Below, in pieces: positions 50,391 through 62,550 of a stretch of 64,000 nt of DNA. Source of the stretch: Dillenia suffruticosa (lineage: Eukaryota; Streptophyta; Magnoliopsida; Dilleniales; Dilleniaceae). The stretch is taken from the NCBI GenBank assembly GCA_033439265.1, contig JAVTVX010000009.1, forward strand, positions 9,017,109 to 9,081,108. Reading direction: 5' to 3'. How positions within the stretch are numbered: the first letter of the stretch is position 1; every line of letters starts with the position of its first letter. The notes under the pieces were generated by a model. That model saw only the letters and a program-made list of their open reading frames with translations. It made no database searches and had not been told where the DNA came from. The position numbers and the translations under genes were made by a program.

Positions 50391-50753
50391 TTAAATTAGT
50401 TCATAACATTGGACATGCACATCTAAAGGAAATATCATTCTTACTGTTTGTCTCTATGTTCCAGCTTTTAAATTTAATCTACTTTCAGTTCAAAAATTAG
50501 CAGAAACTGGTATGATTCATTTCTTCTTTTGTGCTCAATTTTGTGCCTTATAGGACCAAGTGACTAGAAAGATATTAGCTGTGGGTAAGGTAGTTCAAAG
50601 GCTCTACATTCTAGATGAAAGTTCCTTTGATCCCAAAACTATTCAGTCTTTTGTGTCTAATAAAGTTCATAATCCTTTCTGACATTATTCACATACTTAG
50701 ACCACTTGTACCTTCATTCATCAGTTATGATCTCCCTATCTTGGTTTCCTCTC
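50391..50753 (+). mobile_element. Ty1/copia fragment continued, broken
   Basis: Continuation of the copia piece after the solo LTR. The region between protease and integrase is recognisable (NIGHAHLKE... then a TRKILAVGKV-like segment near 50,565-50,595). It ends at the second 28-bp direct repeat. Confidence 0.6.
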
Positions 50754-50781
50754 ATTCCTAGTCCAGGCTAAATGTCAAAAC
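50754..50781 (+). repeat. 28-bp direct repeat, copy 2
   Basis: Exact match to 31,209-31,236. TNP1 intron sequence resumes after it. Confidence 0.9.
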
Positions 50782-51055
50782 TTAGAAGCTTGGGCTGCCT
50801 AACAAGTGTGGCTATCTAAGGCTACATACTTCCTCACATTTCTAGCACATTCACAAGCATGCTTGGGGGAGGGAAGACGCATTTAGATTATATCATATTG
50901 TATTAAAAAAAGGAGAAAAAAACAGATGCATGTAGAGTATATTTACCGGAAAGATAACGTGCAAGAGAAGGAAAAATCTAGACCAGCGTAGTCAATGTAA
51001 GCACATCAAATCATGGAATTGCAATTTTAATTGTCAAAGTTGGTCAATTACATAC
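50782..51055 (-). other. TNP1 intron sequence, 5' portion
   Basis: No gene recognised. It begins at donor GTATGT (51,055) of the TNP1-like gene. A CTTGGGGGAGGG run near 50,860 looks like a polypurine tract, but no LTR was found beside it. Confidence 0.5.
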
Positions 51056-52036
51056 CGATATTACTTTTGCTCTCTCCCCACTCCAAGTGTTGTCCTTCTT
51101 TTGAAACGTTCGCTCAAAAGTTTCGATGTATGATGGCTCAGATCCCCTTTCCTTGGCCTATAAAAAATTTAAAAAAAAATCATTCATAGTATGAATAATT
51201 AAATAGTAAAAAAAGAAATAAATGAATTAAATAATCAAATATAAGTATTTGAAATAGTTACCAATCTTTTTCTATATTCATTGACATTGATTGACCCCCC
51301 GCGTAAGTGGCAGACGCTTGCCCGGAATTACAAGATCTGTTCCTTTTATTCTACTCACTTCTTTTTTTGCTATCGTCAGATTCCCAAATTGCCAACATTC
51401 TTACCCAATTTTCCTCTATGATGCAATTCGGTTTCGTCCGATTTGTTTTGGCTTTGTTGATCACATTTCGAATGTAGTCACCAGCTTTCTTTTTGAAATT
51501 TCTTCTTATCTCAGTTTCTTTTGATTCATCCCAACTAAATCTCTACTGCAATAAACAAAAATACAATTATCTTTATTAAGACATGAACTTTAATTAATGT
51601 ATCAATTGAAAGACAAAATTGACCTTAAATTCTCTCGACCATAAGTCCTTTGTTTCATTCTCCGTGCTTGTGTAATTCATCGATATCCCTCCCTAGTAGT
51701 TATTAACAATTTTATTTATAATACGCATCGCATATACTGGATCTGAGAATCTAGATATGAACAATTTACAAATGAGTAATGGTAAATAAATAAGATAATT
51801 TAAAGAACCATATATATAAATAAAATAATCAAATTAAGTGGAATTTTAACATTAAATACTTACGAATCTCCACAAGCGGATATGATGTTTTGCCTATCAT
51901 CTATACTTGTATTCCCCACATCATTTGATTGTTGCACTGAAGGTGCAACTGAAGAAGATGGGGCTGAAGCAGACGGACAGGGGGAAAGGGACGGCGAAGG
52001 GGAAGGAGAAGGGAAAGTGCTTGATCTTCCTTATTA
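51056..52036 (-). CDS. TNP1-like (plant transposase, Ptta/En/Spm type) upstream exons
   Basis: Minus-strand exons of the host CACTA's second gene. A Ser/Pro-rich N-terminal exon (about 52,036-51,864, ending IISACGDS) comes first. Next is an exon ending at 51,624 with NYTSTENETKDLWSREFK. Then 51,545-51,262 (284 nt) has FSWDESKETEIRRNFKKKAG and CIIEENWVRMLAIWESDDSK, and 51,157-51,056 (102 nt) has FERTFQKKDNTWSGERAK. This is the plant transposase family seen in Ptta/En/Spm elements, whose role is binding DNA near the termini. Exon borders use GT-AG. In-frame TAG codons lie at 51,693-51,695 and 51,351-51,353, and at the first codon of the 284-nt exon. The next exon is 23 kb away at 27,870. The true start is not fixed. 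Confidence 0.75.
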
Positions 52037-52446
52037 AGTTCAAACGTGTCTTCCACGTTTATACTGACAAGCATAAATGTTAGACAAATGACGAAAACAA
52101 TAATTGCATGTTTTAACAATACATAAAAAAGGGCATGAAGAACTTACCATATTCAATCTTTTGTAGCCGACAAAATATCACCAAGAGTCCAACTACATAA
52201 CCCGAATTATCTACAAAAAGAAAGCAAAGTATTAGGTTTGGGATGCCAACATGGTTTAAAGTTAAAGAATTACAAATTTAGTGAATGACAAAAGTATAAG
52301 CATGTGTGTAGATAAATAAAGAAATGATGTATAATAAAGACAATTGTATCATAAGGAAGCAAAATGAAATTGGATAAATGTTTAATAAATACAAATGAAT
52401 TACAATGAGCATATCTATGTGTGTACAAAACTAAACTTACCCAATA

Positions 52447-55400
52447 TCAAAAATCAAAATCTTCATTGTCATCTCTACTTTCACATTCATCTCCATCTCC
52501 ATCCTCATCCTCATCCTCATCCTCATCCTCATTATCTGTATGAAAATCTGATTTTTCATCGTTATCCCTACAAATTTCATTTGGATCCTCATCTATAATT
52601 GCTCCACATGGATCTCATAAAGTTGGAATGTCATATTCCTCCGTTTGAATCGTGTTAGTAACTTCATCTTGTTGATATGCTATATCAATCCAATGCTCTT
52701 CGATTTTTTTCCATGCTTTTGTTTTGTATACAGCCCACCAATCAGTTTTGTCACGTTTCAAACTAGGATATGATGCATAATATACTTGAATGCCTTATTA
52801 TGCCAATACAAATGGTTCATATTTCCTATACTTCTTCTTATGATTTATTTCAACCAAATTATACTTTGGATGCACCTTCATCCCTTTGATGGGGTCAAAC
52901 CAATTGCACTTAAATAATACCACTCGCAATTCTGCTCCAAGATATTCTATTTCTATGATTTCATCCAATAAATCATAAAAATCATCTTTTATACTTCTAT
53001 CATTGGATGACCGAACACATACCCTACTATTCATTGTGGCTTTTCCAATTCCATATTCTTGGGTGTGAAAATTAAGCCCATTTATAAAATATACTGGCCA
53101 AGTTCATACAAATGAATTTGGACCCAATGATAGATGATATAAAAATTCTTGTTCAACTTGATCATCATTGGCATGAACCTAAAGGAAAGTGACCAAACTA
53201 TTATTGTTAAGTAATGATTATAAAAACAAAATATGATGGGAACTTCAAAGATAGGTAACTTACATATGTTTTGAACCATGTTGCAAATTCCTGATCACAT
53301 AGACGATCAAACTCTTTGTTAGGCAGTTCCGAAAATGAGTTTTGAAAAATCCTATCATCAAGTACCACTTATATATTACATAAATTTTTGACCCAAACAA
53401 AATACATATGTTTGCAACTGTATACTTGCTCGAAATATGGTCCCACTTCTGGACAGTTCAATAAAATATATATATATGTGTTGCTCGCAATTCTTGACTA
53501 GTTAAATATCTTCTCTTACATGTCTCATTAGTTCGACCAAGACAATTGAAAATAGAAAATGACGAAGAATTGGGATCGATAGGTCCCTCATCATTTCTTC
53601 TAGCTCTTCGCTTTTTGCACTATACATAAGGTTCAAAATAATACGACGCAAACATTGTCACTTCCTCCACAATATATGCATTAACAATATAGGCTTCGAC
53701 ACATGCCTTATTCTTCACTTTTTTCTTCAAATGATATAAAAATATAATCGTAATAAAAAAAGAAAATTATTAAATGAAATCTATAAAGAAGTATAATTTT
53801 GAAACAAATGGGATAAATATTTCACCTCTCAAATAGATACATCCATCGAAAGTGGACGGGATCTGCAACTTTGGCCTCATAAGGCAAGTGAACTAAAAGA
53901 TATTTCATTGAATCAAAAAATGATAGAGGAAATATCATTTCTAAGTTGCAAAGTATAATTGGAATATCTCTCTCTAGTTTTTCCATGTGTGATACGTTCA
54001 ACACTATTGAGCAAAAATGCTCAACTCTGTAATGGCACCCAAACAAAATTTGGTAAAAGTTCTTTAAACGCAATTTGAATTAATTTTTCCATAAATATGT
54101 GATAATCATGACTCTTCAAACCTGTCAACTTGTATTCCTTCATATCGACACATCTCCCAAGGTTTGAAGCATATCCATCAGGAAACCGCACCAATTTCAA
54201 CCACTCATAAACAATCCATCTCTGATCCTTGTTCAATGTATAAACTGCCTTTGGCTTTGGTCCCTTACTATTTTTATCCACATCTAGTGCAGACCGATTA
54301 CAAACAAGTTTGATATCTTTTCTTGCATTCAAGTTATCTTTTATTTTTCCAGAAATATCCATGATAGTATTTATGACATTATCAAAAACATTCTTTTCAA
54401 CATGCATCATATCGAGATTATGACGAAAAAGATAGATTTTCCAATATGGTGAATCCTAAATAATACTCTGTTTCGTCCATTTATGCGTACTTCCATATCC
54501 AACAGTCGTACCATGAGGGTCTTCAATAGCAAATGGAAAGTTATGCACTCGTTCCCAAATTTGATCACCGGTCAATCTCAAGGGTGGAGGTGTTTTTTCA
54601 ACCCTATCTTTTATGAACTCAACTTTATTTCTTCTGAATAAATGATTTAGCGGCAAAGTTGTCTATCACTATCAAAATAGCTCCCATTCTTACCATATTT
54701 TAATCTGAATGATTTTGATTTCTCCATATCCTAAGATCCCAGCTGTACTCCATCCAGATATCATGCCATATCATTTATCATCCAAAGAAGAGCAATCTTC
54801 ATTAGAAAGCTCTTATCAGAATGGATATCATATGTACGAACTCCTTTATCCCATAGTTGTTTTAACTCTGTAATCAGTGGATGCATATAAATATTTATTA
54901 AATTTTTTGGATTTTGAAAGCCAGGCACGATCAACGTCAGAAACATATATAGTGTTTTCATACACATACCAGGGGAAAGATTGTATGGAGTTAAGATAAC
55001 TGGCCAACATGAATAAGTTTTTTCCGATTTGCCAAATGGAGTAAAACCATCAGCACAAAGACTCAATCTAATGTTTCAAGACTCTTTTGGAAACTCAGGA
55101 TATATTATATAAAATGTTTCCATTCTTCTGCATCTAAAGGATGACACATTAGACCCTCTTCTATTTGATGGTTTGCATGCTACGTCATGTGTTCAATAGT
55201 GGCTTTAGATGCATAAAGCCTTTGCAATCGGAGGGTTAAGGGCAAATATAACATTTGCTTGTATGGTTTCCACATGTTACGACCCGTCCTCCTACTACTC
55301 TTATACCTACATTGGTTACAAAATTTATAAAATTCTACAGTTTCATGTTCCCTCCAGTATAGCATACAACCCTGACTACATACATCAATCCTTACCACTG

Positions 55401-56022
55401 GGAGATCCAACTCTATCACTAACCTTTTCATATCGTAAAGATCACTTGGCATAATATGATCACGAGACAATATTTCTTGAATTATTTGAACAAAATCATT
55501 GAAGCATTCCTCAAACACATTATATTCTGCCTTGATATTTAACAGTCTTGCCGTCACTGATAACTTAGTGTGACTATCATAACCTGCCTACAAAAGTTCA
55601 TCTGCAGCTTTCAATACTTCCCCAAACTGATCAGACAAAAAAGTCACATTATTTGCATTCGCATCAATACCTATTACTTCTACCTCCTGCAATGGTTATG
55701 TACAACTAGTATACACTTGTTCAAATATTGGAACAGAACTAGTATTTGCATGGTTTGATTGTAAAACAAAATTATCACCAGTTGCATCAATTACCATTTT
55801 CTGATATGGGTTTAAATGATCATAATTATATTCTCCTCTATTGGAAATTTATCTACTTCTTCCATATTCTTCCTCAGATGTAAACGGTTCACTGTGACAA
55901 GTTCAATTATAGTAATTCGGAGTAAAACCAAATCTATAAAGATATTCCCTAATTTTATCACACACATGAAATTTACCATTACTACACATCCTACAAGAAC
56001 ACCTTAACTTATTTCCATCCAT
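52447..56022 (-). pseudogene. TNP2-like CACTA transposase (decayed)
   Basis: Main transposase of the host CACTA. Domains in order: transposase-associated zinc-finger-like domain from MDGNKLRCSCRMC (56,022) through GFTPNYYN; a linker with MTARLLNIKAEYN (55,557); the Transposase_21/TNP2 region (55,300-54,400: SLCADGFTPFG, PQNPKNLINIY-like, PLITELKQLWDKGVRTYD); DUF4218 (54,410-53,820: MMHVEKNVFDNVINT, GLKSHDYHIFME); DUF4216 (53,034-52,798: VEINHKKKYRKYEPFVLA); and an acidic Asp/Glu repeat tail (52,560-52,450) ending NEDFDF with TGA at 52,449-52,447. At least one intron lies between DUF4218 and DUF4216. Several stops are present, for example TGA in place of the Trp codon right after NYYN. About 27 N-terminal residues found in the plus-strand copy are missing. 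Not functional as it stands. Confidence 0.85.
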
Positions 56023-56037
56023 GAACTTAACTTAACT

Positions 56038-56560
56038 ACTAGCGACGATTTTCGCAACAAAAAAAATTTCCGTTACAAATTTACCAACAAAAAATGGTAT
56101 TGTCTCAAATTAGCGACGATTTTAGTAATAAAAACATTTTCGTCGCAAATTTAGCAACAAAAAAATTTTTCATTACAAAATTCATCGTTAATTTTTTATG
56201 AAAATTTTTTACGCAAAATTCGTTTCTAATTTGTGACGAAAAAAAATTCGTTGCTAAATTTGCAACGAATTTCAAAATTCGTCACTAAATTTGCAATGAA
56301 TTAAAAATTCATTCCTAAATTTGGGATGAATAAAAAAAATCGTCCCTAAATTTACGACGAATGAAAAATTCATCCCTAAATTTGAGACAAATTCGTTTAT
56401 TTTCCCAAAATTTTGCGACGAATTTCTAAATTCGTCGCAAATTTAACGACAAATATTTATATTCGTCGTAACAAATTCGATTATTTTTTGCTAAATTTAT
56501 TACAAATTAACAACAAATATAACATTTGTGGTAAAATTCGTCACTAAAATTCATTTTTCA
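56038..56560. repeat. Subterminal-type palindromic array A (GCGACGAA)
   Basis: Repeated GCGACGAA / TTCGTCGC words with many base changes, directly abutting the start of the minus-strand TNP2. No CACTA terminus was found at either edge. Confidence 0.75.
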
Positions 56561-57034
56561 GTCACTTTTTTAATTACTTGTATTAAAAACAATTTTCAAT
56601 ATTAAAAAACGATTTGAAAACGGTGATATGCACTGATAGAGTAAAGAATCTTAAGATATTCAAAAAACTTTATATAAAATAGTTCATTCATTATCTATTT
56701 ATATAAAAAAATGATAATATAGTGTAATCTTTTAAATTTGTACATTCATTTTTTATAAGTTTACAAATCTTTTAAATTATTACAAAAGATTATAATTAGT
56801 ACATTCATTTTCTATTCATTATTTGTTTAATTTTCCATTTCTAGCACTGATAGCTTTATCTTATAAATTTGTTTAAGTATTCGATTCACTAAACTAAAAG
56901 TTAAAGTAGAAATATTTGTTAATTAATGATCAATATAATGAATTTTTTTTATAATTATATCATAGTACGAAATATTGTTAATAGTTTGTCGATTTAGTTT
57001 CTATTTTAGTGCATTCAATGTGTTATTTGTCAGA
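56561..57034. other. AT-rich spacer between the two arrays
   Basis: No gene or repeat recognised. The centre of the head-to-head CACTA pair falls here. It may be flanking DNA between two truncated elements. Confidence 0.4.
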
Positions 57035-57670
57035 AACCATAAGTATCGTTGCTAAATTTGTTGCAAATTGCAACGAAAACATATATTTATCGGAAAATTA
57101 GCGACGAAACCATTCTTTTGTCACAGATATTAGTGACGAAAAAATTTTTGTCCTTGAATCAGGGACAAAAAAAATTTTCATCCCAGATTCAGGAATGAAA
57201 TTTTGTCCTTGAATCAAGGACGAAAAATTTTTTCATCCCTGATTCTGTGATGAAAATTTTTTTCGTCCCTGAAATTTAATTTTCGTCCCTGATTCTGGGA
57301 TGAATTTGTTTTTCGTCCCTGATTCAGAAACGAATTTAGGGACAAAAAATTTTTATCCCTGATTTCAATATATTTAGCAGTTTCTTCTCACTCGCACTCT
57401 TACTCTCTCTCTCTCTATCTCTCACTTTGTTCATTTTCAAATAGCAGCGAAGGTGGTTCTGCTCTCATTTTGTTCATTTTCGAATAGCCGTGAAGGTGGT
57501 TTTGTGAAGGGACGAAAAAAAATTTTCGTTCCTGAATCAAGGACGAAAAAAATTTTCGTCCCTGATCTAGGGACGAATATCAGATTTAGGGACAAAAAAA
57601 TATTCATCATTGAATCAAGAACGAAAATAATCAAGGACGAATTTAGGGACAAAAAATTTTTGTCCCAAAT
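57035..57670. repeat. Subterminal-type palindromic array B (GGGACGAA)
   Basis: Words of the type TTCGTCCCTGATTC and GAATCAGGGACGAA in both orientations. A 43-bp-spaced direct repeat lies at 57,426-57,458 and 57,469-57,501 (GTTCATTTTC...GAAGGTGGTT). This array differs from array A by GGGACG replacing GCGACG. It is likely the 5' subterminal region of the plus-strand CACTA. Confidence 0.75.
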
Positions 57671-58807
57671 TTCAATATATTTCACACTTTCTTCACTCTT
57701 ACTCTCTCTCTCACTCTTACTCTTGCCCTTCGCTGGCCAACCACGACAAGGGGCCGCTGTCCCTACGCAACCCAGCAGCGCAAAGGAGCCACTGGCCCCT
57801 TTGTGGCCCAGATGCATGAAGGTACCGTTGGCCCATGCGCAGCCCTGCCTCGCGATGGGGCCACAGGCCCCTGCGTGGCCCCGCCTCGCGATGGGGCCGT
57901 AGGCCCCTACACGGCCCCATGCCCCTACGCGGCCCCGCCTTGCGATGGGACCATAAGCCCCTGCATGGCCCAGCATGGCCCATGGGCCTGGGCCCTTGCA
58001 CGGCTCGGCCCAATCCAACATTCTACTTTTATGGATTTTTTTGGTTAATTTTTTGAGAAATGTTATTTAAAAAAATATTTTTATAATATTGTTTTAATAA
58101 TATATTAGTTATTAATAATTGTTTTTTATGTGTTGGTTTTACGATTCTCGAATATTTGGATTGGAAGCTATTGCTGCTGTTGATATCTAAGCTTATCGGT
58201 GAGTTATTATTTGGTGGTGAGAAATGTTTTAATTTGTACTGTAATGATTTGAAAATGCAATTATGTTAATTTATATGTTTGTATCGTTTTTATTTATATA
58301 TTAGTTTATTTTTATTATATTTAATGATTGATTTAATGATATTATTGGATTTGTTAATTTAATTTTTTATATAAAATTGAAATCAAAAGTGTTGATAATT
58401 AATTAGGTGAAATATTATATTAACAATAATCAGTAATTTATAGTAAATCTTATATCGATTAGTTAAATAATCAATATTGTTAAATGTTTAATATTTTATA
58501 CTTTATTTAATTATATGATAATATTTAATGTTATTGTAATAAATTAGTTAATTTGTTTGATATTAATTAAGTTTATAATATTATTTATTATTATATTAAA
58601 TTTTTGTGAAATTAAGATTAGTATTATTGATGATGTTGAGTTTTGTGCGATTAACGTTATTATTTATTGTTATATGAATTTAGTTGGGATTAATGATGAT
58701 ATTAATATCGATGATTTAGTAGTTTGTATAGTAGTTTTTATTAATATTCAAAAAAATTTTAAATTTGGAAATAGGAAAAATGCAGAACGAAAGAAATTGG
58801 ATATATA
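57671..58807 (+). other. Leader and intron region of the plus-strand CACTA
   Basis: A CT-rich tract (57,690-57,722) leads to a GC-rich repeat block (57,728-58,015) built of GCGATGGGGCC and GGCCCCTGCG words. Reading frames on both strands there are compositional. It is followed by about 790 bp of AT-rich, intron-like DNA up to the first recognisable coding sequence at 58,808. No intact first exon was seen. Confidence 0.55.
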
Positions 58808-61800
58808 AAAAAAAACTTATCTGATCGTCGAGGTTTAACTGATGAGTTTATTTTTGGGTTAGAACAATTTTTAGATTTTTCTTGTAGTCATGTTGATTTT
58901 ATGGATGGGAATAAGCTAAGGTGTCCGTGTAGAAGGTGTCGTAATGGTAAATTTTTACAATCTGATAAAGTTAAGGAACATTTTTGTAGAGTTGGTTTTA
59001 CCCCGAATTACTATAATTGGACATGTTATGGTGAACCGTTCATTTCTGATGAGTAGTATGGATGAAACAGACAATTCTCAGTTAGTGAAAATCAGAGTTA
59101 TTATGATTAATTGAATCCAAATCAGAGGATAGTAATTGATGTAGCGGGTCTGAATTTTGTTCCCGAACCAAGCGCTGCAAGTTCTAGTTTTGCTCCAACA
59201 TTTGAACATGGGTATACTAGTAATGCATCACCATTGGAGGAGATAGAAGTACCAGGTGTTGATGAAAATATGAATAATGAATCATCTCACCAATTTCAAG
59301 AAGTGTTAAGAGCTGTAGATGAAACTTTGTGGGCTGGTTGTGACAGCCACACTAAGCTATCTCTAACCGCAAGACTGTTAAATGTCAAGGTAGAGCATAA
59401 TGTATCTGAGAATTATTTTAATGATTTTGTTCAAATTATTGGAGAAGTATTACCGCGTGATCACATTATCTCCAATGATTTCTATAGTATGAAAAAGCTG
59501 GTAAAAGAATTAGGTTTTCCGGTGGAAAGAATAGATGTTTGCAGAGATGCTGTATGCTATATTGGGGAGATAATAAAGATACAAATTTTTGTAAATTCTA
59601 TAATCAATGTAGATACAAGAGTACTCGGAGGTCGAGTCGAAATGAGTGGCATAAATCATACAGACATATGTTTTATTTGCCTTTAACTCCTAGGTTACAA
59701 CGGCTTTATGCATCTGAGACCACTGCTGAACACATGACCTGGCATGCAAATCATGAAATAAAAGAGGGGTTAATGTGTCATCCTTCAGATGTAGAGGCGT
59801 GAAAATATTTTGATAGAATATATTCTGAGTTTGCAAGAGAGACTCGAAATATTAGGTTAAGTCTCTGTGCTGATGGTTTGCTCCATTTGGCAAATCAAGA
59901 AGAACTTATTCTTGTTGGCTAGTTATCTTAACTCCGTATAATCTTCCACTCGATATGTTTATGAAGACACCGTATATGTTTTTAACATTGGTCGTGCCTG
60001 GCCCGCAAAATCCGAAGAGGTTAATAGATGTTTACATGCAACCATTAATTGATGAGTTGAAACAACTATGGGATAAAGGTATTCTTACATATGATGTTCA
60101 TACTAATCAGATGTTTGTAATGAAGGTTGTTCTTCTTTGAACCATAAATGACTTTCCGGCTTATGGTATGTTATCGGGATGGAGTACCCTGAGATTTTAG
60201 GATGTCCAATATGTTTGGAAAGATCAAAGTCCTTCAGATTGAAACATGGGAAGAAAGTGAGTTATTTTGATTGTCATAGATAATTTTTACCGTTAACTTA
60301 TAAATTCAGAAGAAATAAAGAAAAATTCACTAAAAAGAGAATTGAAAGAATACCTCCTCTATTGAGATTAACCGGTGCACAAATTTGGCATAGAGTCCTT
60401 AACTTTCTATCTGTTATTGAAGAGTCACATGGTACAACATATGGCTATGGTTATTTGCATAAATAGACTAAACGGAGTATATTTTGGGATTTACCATATT
60501 GGAAGAGTCATTTGGTTGATCATAATCTTGATGTAATGCATATCGAGAAGAATGTCTTTGATAATCTGATAAATACAGTGATGGATATCATTGGGAAAAC
60601 GAAAGACAACTTGAATGCAGGAAAAGATATGCGACTCCTTTGTAAACGACCCACTCTTGATGTCGATGAAAGTAGTAGGGGACCAAAACCGAAGGTAGTT
60701 TATACATTGAATAAGAATCAAAGATGGATTGTTTGTGAATTGTTGAAATTATTGAGGTTTCCTGATGGTTATGTCTCAAATCTTGGAAAATGTGTCAATT
60801 TGAAGGAATGTAAGTTGATTGGTTTGAAAAGTCATGATTGTCATATATTTATAGAAAAACCAATTCCTATTTCTTTTAAGGAACTCTTACCGAATTTTGT
60901 TTAGGGTGCCATTACAGAGTTAAGCATTTTCCTTCATGATATTTGCTCGACAGTGTTGAGACATTCACACATGGAGATATTAGAGAGAGAGATTCTAATC
61001 ATTTTATGTAATTTAGAAATGATATTTTCACCGTCATTTTTTGATTCAATAGAACATCTTTTGGTTCACTTGCCATATGAGGCGAAAGTTGGAGGTTCTG
61101 TCCAATTTCGATGAATGTATCCATTTGAAAGGTGAGATTTTCATCTTTTATACTTCGTTATCAAGACATATAAAATTATTAATTTCATTACATATAATTT
61201 TCTAATACATTTTGTTTTATTACAATTAGATTCCTACATCATTTGAAGAAGAAAGTGAAGAATAAGGCACATGTTGAAGCCTCTATTGTCAATGCACACA
61301 TTGTGATGGAAGTAACGACATTTGCATCATATTATTTTGAGCCTCACGTTCAATGCAAGAGGCGGAGAGCGGAAAGAAATGATAAGGGTCCTATTGATCC
61401 CAATTTGAAGTCATTCTTAATTTTTAACTATCTTGATCGACCAAGTGGACCATGTAAGCGTAGATACTTAACTGGTCAAGAATGGCAGACAACCCATACA
61501 TATATTTTACTGAATTGTCCAGAAGTGACGCCATATTTCGAGTTAGTATATATTTTCTATTTTATGTATTTCTTATATCGTAAATTGTTTGTGTTTAAAA
61601 TTTATTTCCTTTAATGGTAGGATTTTTCAAAACGTATATTCTGAACTTTCGAGACATGAGTTTGATTATTTCTGCGATGAAGAATTTGTACCATGGTTCA
61701 AAAAATATGTAAGTAGACAATAAATTATTTAAATATTTACTTTAAAATATATTAACATATTTATTTGACTTTAAATTCATGATAATCAAGCTCAAGTTGA

Positions 61801-62550
61801 GCAAAAATTGTTAATCCATTTATCATGGGGTCCAAAATCAATGGTACGAACTTGACCAGCATATTTCATAAATGAATATAATTTTCATATTGAAGAATAT
61901 GGAATGGGGAAAACGACAATGAATAGTGGGATTTGTGTTCAGTCATCCAGTGATAGTGGAGGTCAAAATGATTTTTATGGTTTGTTGGAAGAAATCGTAG
62001 AGGTAGAGTACCTTGGTCCAGCATTTTGGGTTATTTTATTTATGTGTCGCTGGTTTGACCCTGTCAAAGGGATAAAAGTGCATCCACAGTTTAATTTGGT
62101 TAAAATAAATCATAAGAAATTATATAAAAGATATGAACCATTTGTATTGGCACAACAAGCGATTCAAGTATTTTATGCTTTATATCCTAGTTTGAAACGT
62201 GATAAAATTGATTGGTGGGCTGTTTATAAAACGAAAGCACGGAAAAAAATTGAGGAAGATTGGGAAGACACAGCATATCAACAAGAGGAAGTGCCAATAC
62301 AGTTCAGATCGAGGAATATAATATTCCAACGTTACGAGATCCCAGCAGAGTAGTGATAGATGTGGATGCAAGTGAAATTCATGAAGAAGACGATGAAGAA
62401 TCAAATTTTGAGACAGATGATGAGGATGGGGATGAGAATGAGGATAAAGATGAGGATGAGGATGAGGATGTGGATGAAAATGATGTTGAAAAGTCTAATT
62501 TTGAGACACATGATGAGAATAAGGATGACAATGAGGATTTTGATTTTTGA
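58808..62550 (+). pseudogene. TNP2-like CACTA transposase, second element (decayed)
   Basis: Same domain order as the minus-strand copy but a distinct, diverged copy. Transposase-associated domain 58,808-59,056 (FGLEQFLDFSCSHVDFMDGNKLRCPCRRC). A linker frame follows at 59,111-59,686 (LTARLLNVKVEHNV, ELGFPVERIDVC) with a frame shift near 59,540 into MLYWGDNKDTNFCKFYNQCR. The Transposase_21 region runs about 59,690-60,530 (PQNPKRLIDVYMQPL, LKQLWDKGILTYDVH). DUF4218 lies at 60,512-61,130 (DVMHIEKNVFDNLINT, GLKSHDCHIFIEKP), and a further exon at 61,231-61,545 (CKRRYLTGQEWQ). DUF4216 is at 61,904-62,170, and the acidic tail is 62,350-62,550, ending NEDFDF. Stops include TAG at 59,054-59,056 and TAG after LLPNFV near 60,903. 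Dead as it stands. Confidence 0.85.

Larger units (their letters stand above)
17010..56022 (-). mobile_element. Large CACTA (En/Spm) transposon, host of nested insertions
   Basis: One CACTA element explains scattered minus-strand pieces. Its 3' terminus reads AACTACAAAAAACA at 17,010 (CACTA with its first base changed), with GCGACGAA-type subterminal repeats to about 17,330. The TNP1-like gene lies at 27,423-52,036 and the TNP2-like gene at 52,447-56,022. The TNP1 exons at 51,056 and 27,870 join in phase with continuous protein similarity, which shows that both sides belong to one element. Without the recognised insertions it would be roughly 7-8 kb, a usual size for the family. The 5' terminus was not found: TNP2 begins abruptly at 56,022 beside a repeat array. 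Both genes contain stops, so the element is not active. Confidence 0.75.

Noticed and set aside
50840-50880. Polypurine-tract-like CTTGGGGGAGGG as the end of a complete copia element
   Set aside because: No LTR follows it, and it lies outside the 28-bp repeat, in what reads as TNP1 intron.
57437-58021. 194-residue minus-strand and 149-residue plus-strand reading frames
   Set aside because: Both cover the GC-rich repeat and palindromic array of the CACTA leader and show only repeat-driven residues.
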